Shown: one piece after another, positions 1 to 9,059 of the stretch
How the letters are laid out: every line of letters starts with the position of its first letter
How positions within the stretch are numbered: position 1 is the first letter of the stretch
Assembly: GCA_013288555.1 (NCBI GenBank)
Contig: JABDBQ010000002.1
Location: forward strand, 1-51,312
Direction: 5' to 3'
Length of the DNA stretch: 51,312 bases
From: Bacteroidota bacterium
GTDB lineage: Bacteria; Bacteroidota; Bacteroidia; CAILMK01
The notes under the pieces: model-generated
Told to the model about the DNA's origin: nothing
Seen by the model: the letters and a program-made list of their open reading frames with translations, nothing else
Database searches by the model: none
Translations under genes and position numbers: made by a program

Positions 1-2
1 TT

Positions 3-2471
3 AGTGTATCAGTATCTGGTGGCACCGGCCCTTATACAATTACAGATGTTAATTCCAATTCTAATGGCGATGGCAATGGCAACTTCACCGGCCTGGCAGC
101 GGGTAACTACAGCTATAGCATCTCAGATGCACATGGTTGTACAACTACTGCTTCTGCAACGGTTGGTGCGCCAGCTCCAGTTTCAGCAACTATCAGTGCT
201 AGTGGTCCTACAACATTCTGTCAGGGAGGTTCTGTAACACTATCAGCTCCTACGGGTAATGGTTATACATATTTGTGGTCTGATAATGAGACTACAAGTT
301 CTATAACAGTATCAACTTCAGGTAGTTATTCTGTAGTTGTCACTAATGGCTCTTGCACTGCTACGTCATCTGCAACAACAGTAACGGTTAACCCATTGGC
401 ATCAGCAACCATTTCAGGCAGTACTTCTGTTTGTTACGGGTATACTGCTCCTACAATTAGCGTTACTATAGCAAATACAGGCGGTGCATCATGGACACTT
501 GTATATAGTAATGGTACCAACCATACTGTGACAGGTACTGGTAACCAGGTTGTATCAATTACAGCTTCTAATACTACTACCACAACGTATTCACTGGTTA
601 GCTTTGTTGTAACACATGGAAATGGTTGTACAGCTGCTGTTTCAGGATCTGCAACGGTAACGGTAAATCCATTACCTACAGTGACAGTAAATCAAGTTCC
701 TGTTTGTGCGAATAGTGCACCAATTGACTTAACTAATCCATGGCAGGCTTCTCCATCAGGAGGAACTTTTGGTCTCTGGAACTTGTCAAGTCAACCTGTA
801 GCAGGAGTAACTAATAATGTCCTGTATCCTGCTGATCTTACAGTTGGTACTACTTATGTACTTACATATTTATATACCGACGGTAATGGTTGCTCAAATG
901 TGATAATTATGTCACAAGGCAAGGGAGTCAGAAGTTTAGGATTAAAAGCTGTACCTACTGTATCGATTTCAGGTACAACAACGATCTGTAATGGTAGTTC
1001 AACCACACTTACTGCAAGCAACGGTGCTAAAGGCACAACATACGCATGGTCAACAAGTGCAACTACACAAGCCGTTACAGTTAGTCCAAGTTCTACTACA
1101 AGTTATACTGTAACGGAAACTTTAAGTGGTTGTTCTGCATCTGCATCTGCTACTGTAACAGTAAACAATGGTCCAACTGAAACTGCGGTTTCTAACCAGA
1201 CTATCTGTGTAGGTACTTCGGCTACATTGAGTGCTTCAACTGCTGTAAACGGTGATACTTATACCTGGTACAACGGCAGCACTTCAATTGGTACGGGTTC
1301 AAGCATTTCTGTTAGTCCTGCAGCAAGCACCCAATACACAATGGTTGCAAGCAATGGTCATTGTACCAGCGCCAGCACCGTAATAGTTACGGTTAATGCG
1401 TTACCTACTGTAACAGTTAATGAACTGGGTACCTTCTGTTATAATGCAGCACCAATTAGCTTAACTTCTCCTTGGGCAGCCAGTCCATCAGGAGGTACAT
1501 TTGGTCTCATTAACTTGTCTGGTCAAGCAGTATCAGGAGTTACAAACAATGTATTCTATCCTGCTCAGACACCTGGGCCAGCTACATATGCATTGACGTA
1601 TACCTATACTGACGGCAATGGTTGTACAAATGCGATCGTTTTAAATCAAGGCAAGGGAGTCAGAAGCATCAATGTTGCTGCTTTACCGACTACACCTACT
1701 ATTTCTGCATCAGGTTCTACAACTATCTGCGACGGTAGTAATGTGAAACTGACTGCAAGTAGCGCTGCGAAAGGTTCAACGTATGCATGGAGTAACACGA
1801 ATGGTCCATTATTAGGCAACGGTTCTAATACAGCTTCCATTACGGTAACTGCTGGAAGTACTTATTATGTAACTGTAACCAACACGAGTGGATGCAGTGC
1901 AACATCAGCAGGTACTACAGTAACAGTGAATCCGGTACCAAACGTAACAGTTAGCGGCAGCCAGACATTTTACTATAAATATCATAGTAATGTTACTCTT
2001 TCTGCAACTTCAGATCAGAACAGTTCAACCTTCAACTGGAAAGTTGGTAATAGCAGTGTATCCACTTCAGCAAGCTGGACAGTGGCGCCTTCTGCAACAA
2101 CTACCTACAGTGTAACTGCAACAGCAAACGGTTGTACTTCTACTCCTGAAAGCACAACAGTGACTGTTAGTGGCGCCGTTGGTTCTGACCTTGATGCTAC
2201 GGCAACTGATGAAATTAACATCTATCCAAACCCATTCAGTACTTCTACCAATATCAAGCTCAATTTTGCAAAAGATGAGCAGCAGGTAAAAGTAGATGTA
2301 GTAACAATGGAAGGTAGGGTTATCAGCACATTGTATGATGGCGCTGTAACTTCAGGAATGCCTTATAACTTCACATTTGATGGATCACAATTTAATAGTG
2401 GTATCTACATGGTAAGGGTCATCAGTGGCTCAACTGTACAGATCCGCAAAATTGATCTGTTGAAAAACTAA
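3..2471 (+). CDS. Large repetitive surface adhesin, 3' part, T9SS cargo
   Basis: The frame is open from the window edge, so the start and signal peptide are missing; 822 residues are visible. The first residues resemble a SprB-type repeat (GGTGPYTIT, then GNYSYSISDAHGC). They are followed by Ig/PKD-like beta repeats rich in Ser, Thr and Val, each with a Cys-containing TICxGxS-type strand and a YxWS strand. The last ~85 residues are a type A T9SS sorting domain: IYPNPF near its start, GIYMVRV, and a KIDLLKN end. By family knowledge the protein is exported by Sec, crosses the outer membrane by T9SS and is held at the cell surface, probably as an adhesin. A strong hairpin terminator follows directly. 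Ligand unknown. Confidence 0.85.
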   Translation, partial: SVSVSGGTGPYTITDVNSNSNGDGNGNFTGLAAGNYSYSISDAHGCTTTASATVGAPAPVSATISASGPTTFCQGGSVTLSAPTGNGYTYLWSDNETTSSITVSTSGSYSVVVTNGSCTATSSATTVTVNPLASATISGSTSVCYGYTAPTISVTIANTGGASWTLVYSNGTNHTVTGTGNQVVSITASNTTTTTYSLVSFVVTHGNGCTAAVSGSATVTVNPLPTVTVNQVPVCANSAPIDLTNPWQASPSGGTFGLWNLSSQPVAGVTNNVLYPADLTVGTTYVLTYLYTDGNGCSNVIIMSQGKGVRSLGLKAVPTVSISGTTTICNGSSTTLTASNGAKGTTYAWSTSATTQAVTVSPSSTTSYTVTETLSGCSASASATVTVNNGPTETAVSNQTICVGTSATLSASTAVNGDTYTWYNGSTSIGTGSSISVSPAASTQYTMVASNGHCTSASTVIVTVNALPTVTVNELGTFCYNAAPISLTSPWAASPSGGTFGLINLSGQAVSGVTNNVFYPAQTPGPATYALTYTYTDGNGCTNAIVLNQGKGVRSINVAALPTTPTISASGSTTICDGSNVKLTASSAAKGSTYAWSNTNGPLLGNGSNTASITVTAGSTYYVTVTNTSGCSATSAGTTVTVNPVPNVTVSGSQTFYYKYHSNVTLSATSDQNSSTFNWKVGNSSVSTSASWTVAPSATTTYSVTATANGCTSTPESTTVTVSGAVGSDLDATATDEINIYPNPFSTSTNIKLNFAKDEQQVKVDVVTMEGRVISTLYDGAVTSGMPYNFTFDGSQFNSGIYMVRVISGSTVQIRKIDLLKN
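661..1790 (+). repeat. Two tandem ~730-bp modules inside the adhesin gene
   Basis: Two related coding modules lie about 732 bp apart (roughly 661-1050 and 1396-1790). Each contains SPSGGTFGL, GVTNNV, YTDGNGC and QGKGVRS. A 20-bp stretch coding for QGKGVRS and its flank is identical at 915-934 and 1647-1666, while the surrounding DNA has diverged. Confidence 0.75.
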
Positions 2472-2515
2472 GCTTTCTCCCCTCTCTGAAAAGAGAGTCG
2501 AAAGTGAGGTATGAT

Positions 2516-2549
2516 AAAAAGCCCCGTGCAGTTTGCACGGGGCTTTTTT
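2516..2549 (+). terminator. Rho-independent terminator of the adhesin gene
   Basis: A perfect 10-bp GC-rich stem (2521-2530 pairing with 2534-2543) has a 3-base loop, an A-run before it and six T after it. It starts about 45 bp past the adhesin stop codon. The A-run makes it potentially bidirectional, but no gene on the other strand needs it. Confidence 0.9.
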
Positions 2550-2933
2550 ATTGATGTGGGTCTCTGGTAAACTTTTCCAGGGAGAATCATTTTAGTGAGG
2601 GCGGTCTATCCTATTTAACGATAGTTATAAAACAGGAAAGAAGACAGCATCCTGTCGCTGTATGTCCAAAACATACCGTTAAAAAGTAAAACATGGCCGG
2701 TTATTCATGCAAAATTCAAACGAAACTCCCGAATAAATGAATTCTTATGCCGATTACGAATAACATTACGCAAATTTTGACTGATTTAAAATTATTGATA
2801 TTGCCGAAAATATATATTTCAATACCGTTCACAAATAATTTACCACCGATAACGAATAAGACAAATTATATAAAAAAAATACACTCAATTTAGCACCATA
2901 AATGTGTGACAAAAAACTAGGAATCTAAAACTT
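2550..2933. other. Gene-free interval, AT-rich
   Basis: No ORF with protein-like composition, no RNA gene and no clear promoter is seen between the terminator and the short T9SS-tail ORF. The last ~150 bp are very AT-rich and could hold the promoter of the following gene, but no TAnnTTTG box stands out. Confidence 0.5.
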
Positions 2934-3212
2934 ATGAAAAATTACACCTTAAATGAAATTGTCGTTTGTCCGAATCCATTTGATTCCGTGGCCAGCATAG
3001 AGATGAAGTTCGAAAAAGAGCAAAAAGTATCCATTGAATTGATGGTAAGTGACGGCACAATAGTTAAAAAACTTTTTAAAGGGGAAGTTGCTCCAGATTG
3101 CACTTATCACTATGACCTTGATGGATCTGAAATGTCATCCGGCAGATACTTTTTGAAGGTGCTAACCCCTGATCACCTCGATTTCCACAAAATTGACCTT
3201 ATCAGGGACTAA
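2934..3212 (+). CDS. Free-standing T9SS C-terminal-domain-like protein
   Basis: This 92-residue protein is almost entirely a type A T9SS sorting domain. CPNPF corresponds to YPNPF, a central LDGSEMSSGRYFLKV matches FDGSQFNSGIYMVRV of the upstream adhesin, and the KIDLIRD end matches KIDLLKN. It has no signal peptide and no cargo domain: the domain begins within ten residues of the start codon. It is separated from the adhesin by a strong terminator and 460 bp, so it should have its own promoter. It could be a remnant of a lost cargo gene, or a working cytoplasmic or decoy domain. The intact frame and conserved motifs argue against simple decay. Function unknown. Confidence 0.6.
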   Translation: MKNYTLNEIVVCPNPFDSVASIEMKFEKEQKVSIELMVSDGTIVKKLFKGEVAPDCTYHYDLDGSEMSSGRYFLKVLTPDHLDFHKIDLIRD

Positions 3213-3486
3213 GTTCTATTTATAAAGCCACACTTTTGCCAGAGGTCTTTCCCAAGACTAAATCTATTGAAACGTGCCTGCTAGGCTATTGGCATCAGGG
3301 TTCAATCCTATCCAGATCATAAAAATAAATGTATACGTTGTACGATACCGGTTTATATCAATCTGGCGCAAATATTTCAATTATCCGAAGCCTTCTAAAA
3401 AATCTCTCCCTTCGTTTTTGAAATCTATTCCCGAATTTCCTTTTGATTAAATATACCTCATGTAATTAAATGTCTAAGAAGAGCAT

Positions 3487-4119
3487 CTAATCAATAAGAT
3501 GATTACGATAAACATAACTGGTTATCTCTACATTAGATTTCAGGAGCGTTTTCTCAAGAACCCGGGCCCTGTAAGTTGCAACCGTGGCTGGACTCAGCGA
3601 CAATATATCTGCAATTTCTTTGATCGATTTGCCTTCTGCAATTTTACACATGACCTCAAACTCCCTGTCTGATAAAAGTTCGTGAGGCAATTTGCTTGCA
3701 TCAGAACCATAGTGGTCGGCAAGTTGCTCGGCAAGCGCCGAACTGATATATTTCTGCCCATGATGCAGTTTCCTGATTGCGTTAACAAGTTCTTCAGCGG
3801 CATTTTCTTTGGTAACATAGCCAGACGCCCCTGCCTTGATAGCTCTTAAAGCAAAACGCTCTTCGGGGTGCATACTCAAAATCAACACTTTTAATTTACT
3901 GTGCTCTGCTTTTAAATCTTTTAAAACATCAAGCCCGTTTCTTCCAGGCATAGAAATATCCAGAATTACTATTTCGGGGTCCAATTTTTCTACTGCTTCT
4001 ATTGCCTCATGATAATTGGATGCTTCCCCTATTACTTTCATATCTGGTTGTTCATTCAGGATTTTCTTGAGCCCTTCACGCATCATTGAATGATCATCAG
4101 TAATTAGGATATTAATCAT
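3487..4119 (-). CDS. NarL/FixJ-family response regulator
   Basis: This 210-residue two-domain regulator has a receiver domain (about 1-120) with the acidic pair D8-D9, phospho-acceptor D54, S82 and K104. A linker leads to a LuxR/GerE-type helix-turn-helix (about 145-205) with the usual LSDREFEVM and GKSIKEIADILSLS segments. By family knowledge, phosphorylation at D54 promotes dimerisation and DNA binding. Its start codon overlaps the stop of the histidine kinase gene by 4 bp (ATGA), so the two are co-translated and almost surely a cognate pair. The target genes cannot be read from the sequence. Confidence 0.93.
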   Translation of the reverse strand: MINILITDDHSMMREGLKKILNEQPDMKVIGEASNYHEAIEAVEKLDPEIVILDISMPGRNGLDVLKDLKAEHSKLKVLILSMHPEERFALRAIKAGASGYVTKENAAEELVNAIRKLHHGQKYISSALAEQLADHYGSDASKLPHELLSDREFEVMCKIAEGKSIKEIADILSLSPATVATYRARVLEKTLLKSNVEITSYVYRNHLID

Positions 4120-5348
4120 ATAGAATAGGGAATCTGAACATAAATGACTGTTCCACTTTTATTTCCAGTAAAATCTATGATACCGTTCAATAACAAAACC
4201 CGTTCCTTCAGCCCGGTAAGCCCGTATGAATTTTTCTTTTTCTTCTGATCTTCAGTTATCCCTGCTCCGTTATCCTGGATCACCATAAAAATATTATCTA
4301 TACTTACTTTAATTACAATTTTTACTGTGGTTGCATGGGCATGCTTTATAATGTTGGTTAACGCTTCCTGAACAATCCTATAAAGAGTAGTTGACAGGTT
4401 AATTTCGCATTTTAATTCTTCAAACTCTTTTGAAATCGACAAGGAACAAACTATACCAGTATTTTTAATAAATTCTTCCACCTGCCATTTAATAGATTCT
4501 ACTAAGCCTATTTCATCAAGCATTTCTGGCCTTAAATCAGTTACAATTTTCTTTACAGACTTGATGGACTTGTCTATAAGATCTATTGCATGGGTAAAAT
4601 CATTATGAAGAAGCTCATTTTCTGCTGAAGATGATAACTTTTTCTTAATCATGGATAATTCGATTTTCGTAGAAGTGAGCAACTGGCCAAGCTCATCATG
4701 AACTTCTCTTGCGATTCTGAGACGCTCTTCCTCCCTCACGGTTTGCGAATGCACAACTAATTTTTTTAATCCTAAGTGAGAGGCCCTTAAAGCCTCCGTA
4801 AGTTTTTCCTTTACAAGCTCCACTTTTTTCTTTTTGGTAATGTCTGTAATGGCCATTACAAGACCAAGTATTTTATATTGATCGCTTACTACTGGTGAAA
4901 GTTCAAAATTAAACCAGATTAACTGTCCGTAAGGAGCAACGAAATTGGATTCGTAGCTCAGCTGCTCGCCTTCTAAAACTTTGCAATAATCTTCTTTCGT
5001 TTCTGCTTTTCTATCATCGGGCATATAGTCAATAATATTGCTGCCTATTTCGAGCATCTTTCCAAATTCTCGCATAAAACCCTTCTCGGCCATTACGTTG
5101 AAGTGCATAATATTAAGTTTTGTATCCAATAAAACATATGCAGTCTCCGTATTGTCAAATATGATACGCAGATGGGAATCTGTTTTTTGCAAATCCATAG
5201 AAAGTTCTCTCGCTTCCTTTTCGGATTTTCCGTTTTTAATGATGCCCAGAACATTTAATTCGCTTTCCATCGGTTTTCCAGATTTTGGCATTGAACCCGA
5301 ACGAGTTCGTTTTTTATGATTAGACCTTTTCGAAAGCATTTTACCCAC
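4116..5348 (-). CDS. Soluble PAS-domain histidine kinase (HisKA_3 type)
   Basis: This 410-residue kinase has a basic N-terminus without a membrane segment, a PAS domain (about 55-170), a HisKA_3 dimerisation/phosphoacceptor helix (EEERLRIAREVHDELGQL, H217), and an HATPase_c domain with N-box N332, G1 box DNGAG (359-363) and a GLTGLKERV segment near 376. This is the NarX/DegS-type kinase architecture that pairs with LuxR-type regulators, and the regulator gene overlaps it by 4 bp downstream. With no transmembrane sensor, it probably reads a cytoplasmic signal through the PAS domain; the ligand is unknown. A start three codons later is also possible. Confidence 0.93.
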   Translation of the reverse strand: MGKMLSKRSNHKKRTRSGSMPKSGKPMESELNVLGIIKNGKSEKEARELSMDLQKTDSHLRIIFDNTETAYVLLDTKLNIMHFNVMAEKGFMREFGKMLEIGSNIIDYMPDDRKAETKEDYCKVLEGEQLSYESNFVAPYGQLIWFNFELSPVVSDQYKILGLVMAITDITKKKKVELVKEKLTEALRASHLGLKKLVVHSQTVREEERLRIAREVHDELGQLLTSTKIELSMIKKKLSSSAENELLHNDFTHAIDLIDKSIKSVKKIVTDLRPEMLDEIGLVESIKWQVEEFIKNTGIVCSLSISKEFEELKCEINLSTTLYRIVQEALTNIIKHAHATTVKIVIKVSIDNIFMVIQDNGAGITEDQKKKKNSYGLTGLKERVLLLNGIIDFTGNKSGTVIYVQIPYSI

Positions 5349-5391
5349 CCAAATAATATTGCGGTAAATTTAACACAAATTTGACTAATGT

Positions 5392-7359
5392 TTACTCCTT
5401 ATAAATGATCTTTGAGGCGGTCATAGAACCATTTATCACCTCTAGAATATAGCTGCCGGAAGGAAAACCTTCCATATTTATCTGTTGATGTAAAGCTCCA
5501 TTACCTGTAATTGTATTGGTATACATTTGTACTCCATTGGTATTTACCAGGCGAAGTTGAGAATTTCCAGCTTCTGTGCCCGTCCAGTCCACGTTCAAGG
5601 ATTGATTGGCTGGATTAGGATAAGTCTGCACGGCAAAAGCTTTAAGCATAATATCTACGGTACGGATATCAGAATAAGAAAAACCATCATTGAAATCTAC
5701 TTGTTTCAAACGGTAATATATTGGCCCCGAAGCAATAATATCAGACAAATTATCAACTGCTGCATAATTATTTCGGGTTTGGCTTGTACCATGACCATCG
5801 ACTATCCCAATAGTTTTCCAGTCAACCCCGTTTGTCGAACGTTCGACCTGAAAATAATTATTGTTTATTTCTGAAGCTGTCACCCAGTTCAGATTAACTG
5901 AACCTGCCTGGTATGAGGCGTCTAAAGATATAAGGGATACCGGCAGGGCACTGATACCGGCACCACCTACATATATATAATAACTGCTGTCCGCTACCAT
6001 AGAAATAGAACCTGAAAGTCTCGAATAAGGATCACTTCCATTGGAGAATCCACCGGATTGTGATGGCATCCATTGTGAAGGATAACTCAGGTTTGACCTG
6101 TAATTTACAAGCGCATTGTCCCTGCTAAAAGGGGATAATTCCTGAGCGGCATCAAAATTTGAGCCGTCTGTCCATTGCGGATTTAATATCACGGATGATA
6201 CGCTTGTGTGTGGAACGACCAACCAGGTTACTGAAACAGCGTTGCTGGTAACAGGTGACCCGTATTTATCAGTGACCCCATCATATACCCTCAGGTCAAA
6301 AACAGAACTCAATGCAGAACTGGTAATGGTAACCGGATTATATTCTGACAATGAATATCCAACCGGGAAAACAGTCCCGCCAAGGGAAGCATTCATAGTA
6401 AAATGCCCTGACCCACAGGTAACAACATATCCGGAAGTGTAATCCAGCGTTGAAATGCTGTTCCATGTTAATTGCGCACCTTGAAGAATAGTCAGGTTAT
6501 AAGATCTCAGTTGGATATTTCCTGAAATGAAGTTAAGGTTATGAGATATGGACACATTCCCGCTCAAGTATGTTTTGGTATTGTTAATAGAAAGATTGTA
6601 AAAACTATATCCGTTAATAACCTGCGATTGTGCCTTGATATAACCCGTTAAATTTACAGTCCCACTGTCAGCGTTAAAATATTTAAGGGTCATATCTCCG
6701 GTTAAATTTAATGTGTCATTGCCACAATTCAAAGTGCCATAACCACTTAATGCCACATTAATAGTCTCATTTTCAAGAAAATTAACCGTTGTTCCATTTG
6801 TTGATCCTACCTGTACATTATTAAACGCGTAGCTGCCTATGACATTCTGGTTTGTTCCGTTAAATATTACCATTGATTTTACACCAGAACCGGCAATAAG
6901 TGATCCCATCGTCATATCGCCACCGATAACGGCAGTACCATTCCCATTCAGGTTAAGAATACCATTACCCGAAAGGGATCCGCCAACGTATAAAGTGCTT
7001 TTAGCCGTATAAAGGACAGAACTTAATGTTGAAAGAATAACACTCCCCGTTACTGTCAAATTATGCGTACCGTCCAGAGTTAATGAAGCATTTAAGCCGG
7101 TTATATTCAAACTATTTACTGATACTGAAAGCGTCAGATATGGATTATTTCCTGTAGCAGGAATTATCACGTCATCGCCAATAGCAGGCATACTTCCTTT
7201 ATCCCAGTTATTAGCATCCGCCCAGCAGTTTGGCATTGAAACATCTCCACCAACCCATGTGAAGGTACTTGATGCTGCTTTAGAACATGAAAGAAAAATC
7301 ACTAAGCAAACAATTAAGATTTCTTTTATTTTCAGGGGATAGTTCAGATGCTTCATCAT
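5392..7359 (-). CDS. Secreted beta-repeat protein with T9SS sorting domain
   Basis: The start chosen is the ATG pair at 7359/7356, which gives a normal Sec signal peptide (KIKEILIVCLVIFLSC, then SKAASS); the frame is open further upstream to 7410. After a WVGG/WADANNWDKG motif comes a long run of short beta repeats (about residues 60-330: LNLTGDMTL-, VNLTGYI-like), suggesting a beta-helical adhesin-type stalk. Then follows a fibronectin-III-like segment with WVTASEINNNYFQVERSTNG, common in Bacteroidota surface proteins. The end is a type A T9SS domain (TYPNPANQSLNVDW to GSYILEV, ending KIIYKE). The likely fate is cell-surface attachment or release. No enzymatic motif is seen. Confidence 0.85.
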   Translation of the reverse strand: MMKHLNYPLKIKEILIVCLVIFLSCSKAASSTFTWVGGDVSMPNCWADANNWDKGSMPAIGDDVIIPATGNNPYLTLSVSVNSLNITGLNASLTLDGTHNLTVTGSVILSTLSSVLYTAKSTLYVGGSLSGNGILNLNGNGTAVIGGDMTMGSLIAGSGVKSMVIFNGTNQNVIGSYAFNNVQVGSTNGTTVNFLENETINVALSGYGTLNCGNDTLNLTGDMTLKYFNADSGTVNLTGYIKAQSQVINGYSFYNLSINNTKTYLSGNVSISHNLNFISGNIQLRSYNLTILQGAQLTWNSISTLDYTSGYVVTCGSGHFTMNASLGGTVFPVGYSLSEYNPVTITSSALSSVFDLRVYDGVTDKYGSPVTSNAVSVTWLVVPHTSVSSVILNPQWTDGSNFDAAQELSPFSRDNALVNYRSNLSYPSQWMPSQSGGFSNGSDPYSRLSGSISMVADSSYYIYVGGAGISALPVSLISLDASYQAGSVNLNWVTASEINNNYFQVERSTNGVDWKTIGIVDGHGTSQTRNNYAAVDNLSDIIASGPIYYRLKQVDFNDGFSYSDIRTVDIMLKAFAVQTYPNPANQSLNVDWTGTEAGNSQLRLVNTNGVQMYTNTITGNGALHQQINMEGFPSGSYILEVINGSMTASKIIYKE

Positions 7360-7718
7360 TTCAACCGAATAATTCATAAATAATAGGTGATGCGAAGTAA
7401 CGACATCCAAATTCTTTAGATAAGCGTTATAAACATGATATTCATGTGGTTAAATTAACTACATATATCATATAGCCTAACAGAACTCTTTTTTAAAAAT
7501 ATTCATTATCAATATATTACATACAAATCATCCTAAAGTGCCCCGATTGGTCCTGAAAAATTATTATTACTTCCTTATCAATTCTGAGTCAATCCCTTGA
7601 TACAATCCCTTGCATTTGATTTGGCAGGCATGGGTGAAAGTGCTAATTTTGAACCCGGGTTAAATGGCACGAGGACACCCTTAACAATTACATATTAACA
7701 AATTATAAACTCATTATT
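7360..7718. other. Intergenic region between divergent genes
   Basis: This holds the 5' regions of the secreted protein (-) and the dehydrogenase (+). A 10-bp word (CAATCCCTTG) occurs twice at 7590-7599 and 7603-7612. A nested self-complementary segment at 7630-7698 is annotated separately. No clear TAnnTTTG box was found; TGCATTTG at 7611-7618 is the nearest. Confidence 0.45.
7630..7698 (+). promoter_or_regulatory. Candidate leader (short ORF and nested stem) before polyamine gene
   Basis: Upstream of the dehydrogenase start, GGGTG (7632-7636) can pair with CACCC (7676-7680), GTGC (7640-7643) with GCAC (7667-7670), and a 10-bp palindrome AACCCGGGTT sits in the middle (7652-7661). The same bases form a 22-codon ORF from ATG at 7630 to TAA at 7698, ending 20 bp before the gene. 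It matches no riboswitch consensus that I know. Pairing is by inspection only and chance cannot be excluded. Confidence 0.3.
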
Positions 7719-8969
7719 ATGTCAAAAATACTGGTGATCGGCTGTGGGAATGTTGGAAGTGTTGGATTGCATAAAATGGCAATGTTTCCGGAAACATTTT
7801 CTGAAATTCATGTCGTAAGCCGTACCCTTTCAAAATGTGAAGCAGTAAAAAATTCTGTGTCAGGCAAAACTGGTGGAAAAGTAAATCTCCGGATACACCA
7901 GGGAAATGTAGCAGATCCGACTTATCTTCTTCAATTGCTTAATGAGGTTAAACCGGTATTGGTTGTAAACTGGGGTAGCCCATATGAAAATCTTACTGTT
8001 ATGGATGCCTGCCTGGAATATGGTGTAAATTATATTGATACTGCGTGTTATGAAGACCCTGCGCACTACGGATTTTCTTATGCCCTTCAACTTGCCAAAG
8101 ACGGGGCTTTTAAAAAGAAGAACCTACTTGCCATTACCGGTGCCGGGTTTGATCCGGGTGTAACCAATATATTTTCAGCCTATGCCCGCGATTATATTTT
8201 TGATTCCATTGATACTATAGACATTCTGGATTGCAACGGTGGATCAAAAGATGAAAAGATAAAGTTTGCACCTAATTTTGATCCCGAAATCAATTTACGG
8301 GAGCTGATATTACCAATTAAATTCTGGGAAAATGGAAAATGGGTAGAAAGAGGAAGATTGATGGATGAGTCCGCACCATATTTTGAATTCAATTTCCCTG
8401 AAGCCGGCACTTTTACACCTTACTTATTATACCACGAAGAACTTGAAACCATATCTACCCATATTCCCGGACTGAAAAGGATAAGATTCTGGATGACTTT
8501 TTCAAAAAGCTATCTTACCTATCTGCGTGTATTATATGAGGTAGGAATGACCCGCATTGATCCCGTAGATTATAATGGTACTCCTGTTGTCCCGGTAAAA
8601 TTCCTGAAGGCAATACTACCTAAAGGTGAAGACTTTAACAGCAGCTATACCGGGAAAACCAATATCGGCAATATCATTACGGGATCTAAGGATGGAAAGC
8701 AAAAAACCATTTATATCTATAATGTTTGCGATCATGAATCCGCTTTTAAAGAAACAGGTGGAAATGCGATCGGTTATACTACAGCTATCCCTACAGTTGC
8801 TGTAGCCAAACTGGTACTTGAAGGCAAATGGAACGGTACCGGTGTAAAAAACACAGAAGACAAACAATTTGATTCAAAACTCTTTCTGGACGAAATGCCA
8901 AAAACCGGTTTATCATGGGTTCTGGAAGAATTAAGCGATATACCCGAAGCCCTTAAAGAAGATTTCTAG
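7719..8969 (+). CDS. Carboxy(nor)spermidine dehydrogenase, saccharopine dehydrogenase family
   Basis: The 416-residue protein starts with a Rossmann nucleotide-binding loop (VIGCGNVGSVG, residues 6-16) and has the saccharopine-dehydrogenase layout, including NWGSPYENL, YIDTACYED and TGAGFDPGVTNIF. In Bacteroidota, members of this type reductively condense aspartate semialdehyde with a diamine (putrescine or diaminopropane) to give carboxyspermidine or carboxynorspermidine, using NAD(P)H in the cytoplasm. The assignment is strengthened by nspC, the next enzyme of the pathway, 3.9 kb away. The ATG follows an AT-rich leader without a Shine-Dalgarno site. A lysine-pathway saccharopine dehydrogenase is the main alternative but is less likely given the neighbour. 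Confidence 0.87.
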   Translation: MSKILVIGCGNVGSVGLHKMAMFPETFSEIHVVSRTLSKCEAVKNSVSGKTGGKVNLRIHQGNVADPTYLLQLLNEVKPVLVVNWGSPYENLTVMDACLEYGVNYIDTACYEDPAHYGFSYALQLAKDGAFKKKNLLAITGAGFDPGVTNIFSAYARDYIFDSIDTIDILDCNGGSKDEKIKFAPNFDPEINLRELILPIKFWENGKWVERGRLMDESAPYFEFNFPEAGTFTPYLLYHEELETISTHIPGLKRIRFWMTFSKSYLTYLRVLYEVGMTRIDPVDYNGTPVVPVKFLKAILPKGEDFNSSYTGKTNIGNIITGSKDGKQKTIYIYNVCDHESAFKETGGNAIGYTTAIPTVAVAKLVLEGKWNGTGVKNTEDKQFDSKLFLDEMPKTGLSWVLEELSDIPEALKEDF

Positions 8970-8986
8970 TGGATTGCTACCAATAC

Positions 8987-9031
8987 ATATTCCCCGGATA
9001 AGGGCTAAAAAAGCAATTATCCAGGGAATAT
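8987..9031. terminator. Bidirectional hairpin between convergent genes
   Basis: A near-perfect ~15-bp stem (8987-9001 with 9017-9031) has a loop containing an A-run, and lies between the dehydrogenase stop (8969) and the convergent secreted protein's stop (9060). It has no long T-run, but its position fits a shared terminator. Confidence 0.6.
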
Positions 9032-9059
9032 TATTTCTAATACAACTGAGTTAGTACGG

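Noticed and set aside
4-272. Possible frameshift or separate gene at the start of the adhesin
   Set aside because: The adhesin frame is open continuously from base 3 to the stop at 2471; the separate ORF at 4-237 is another frame without protein-like content.
7600-7700. Known riboswitch (SAM, TPP or cobalamin) before the dehydrogenase
   Set aside because: None of the conserved core sequences of these riboswitches is present; only a generic nested pairing is seen.
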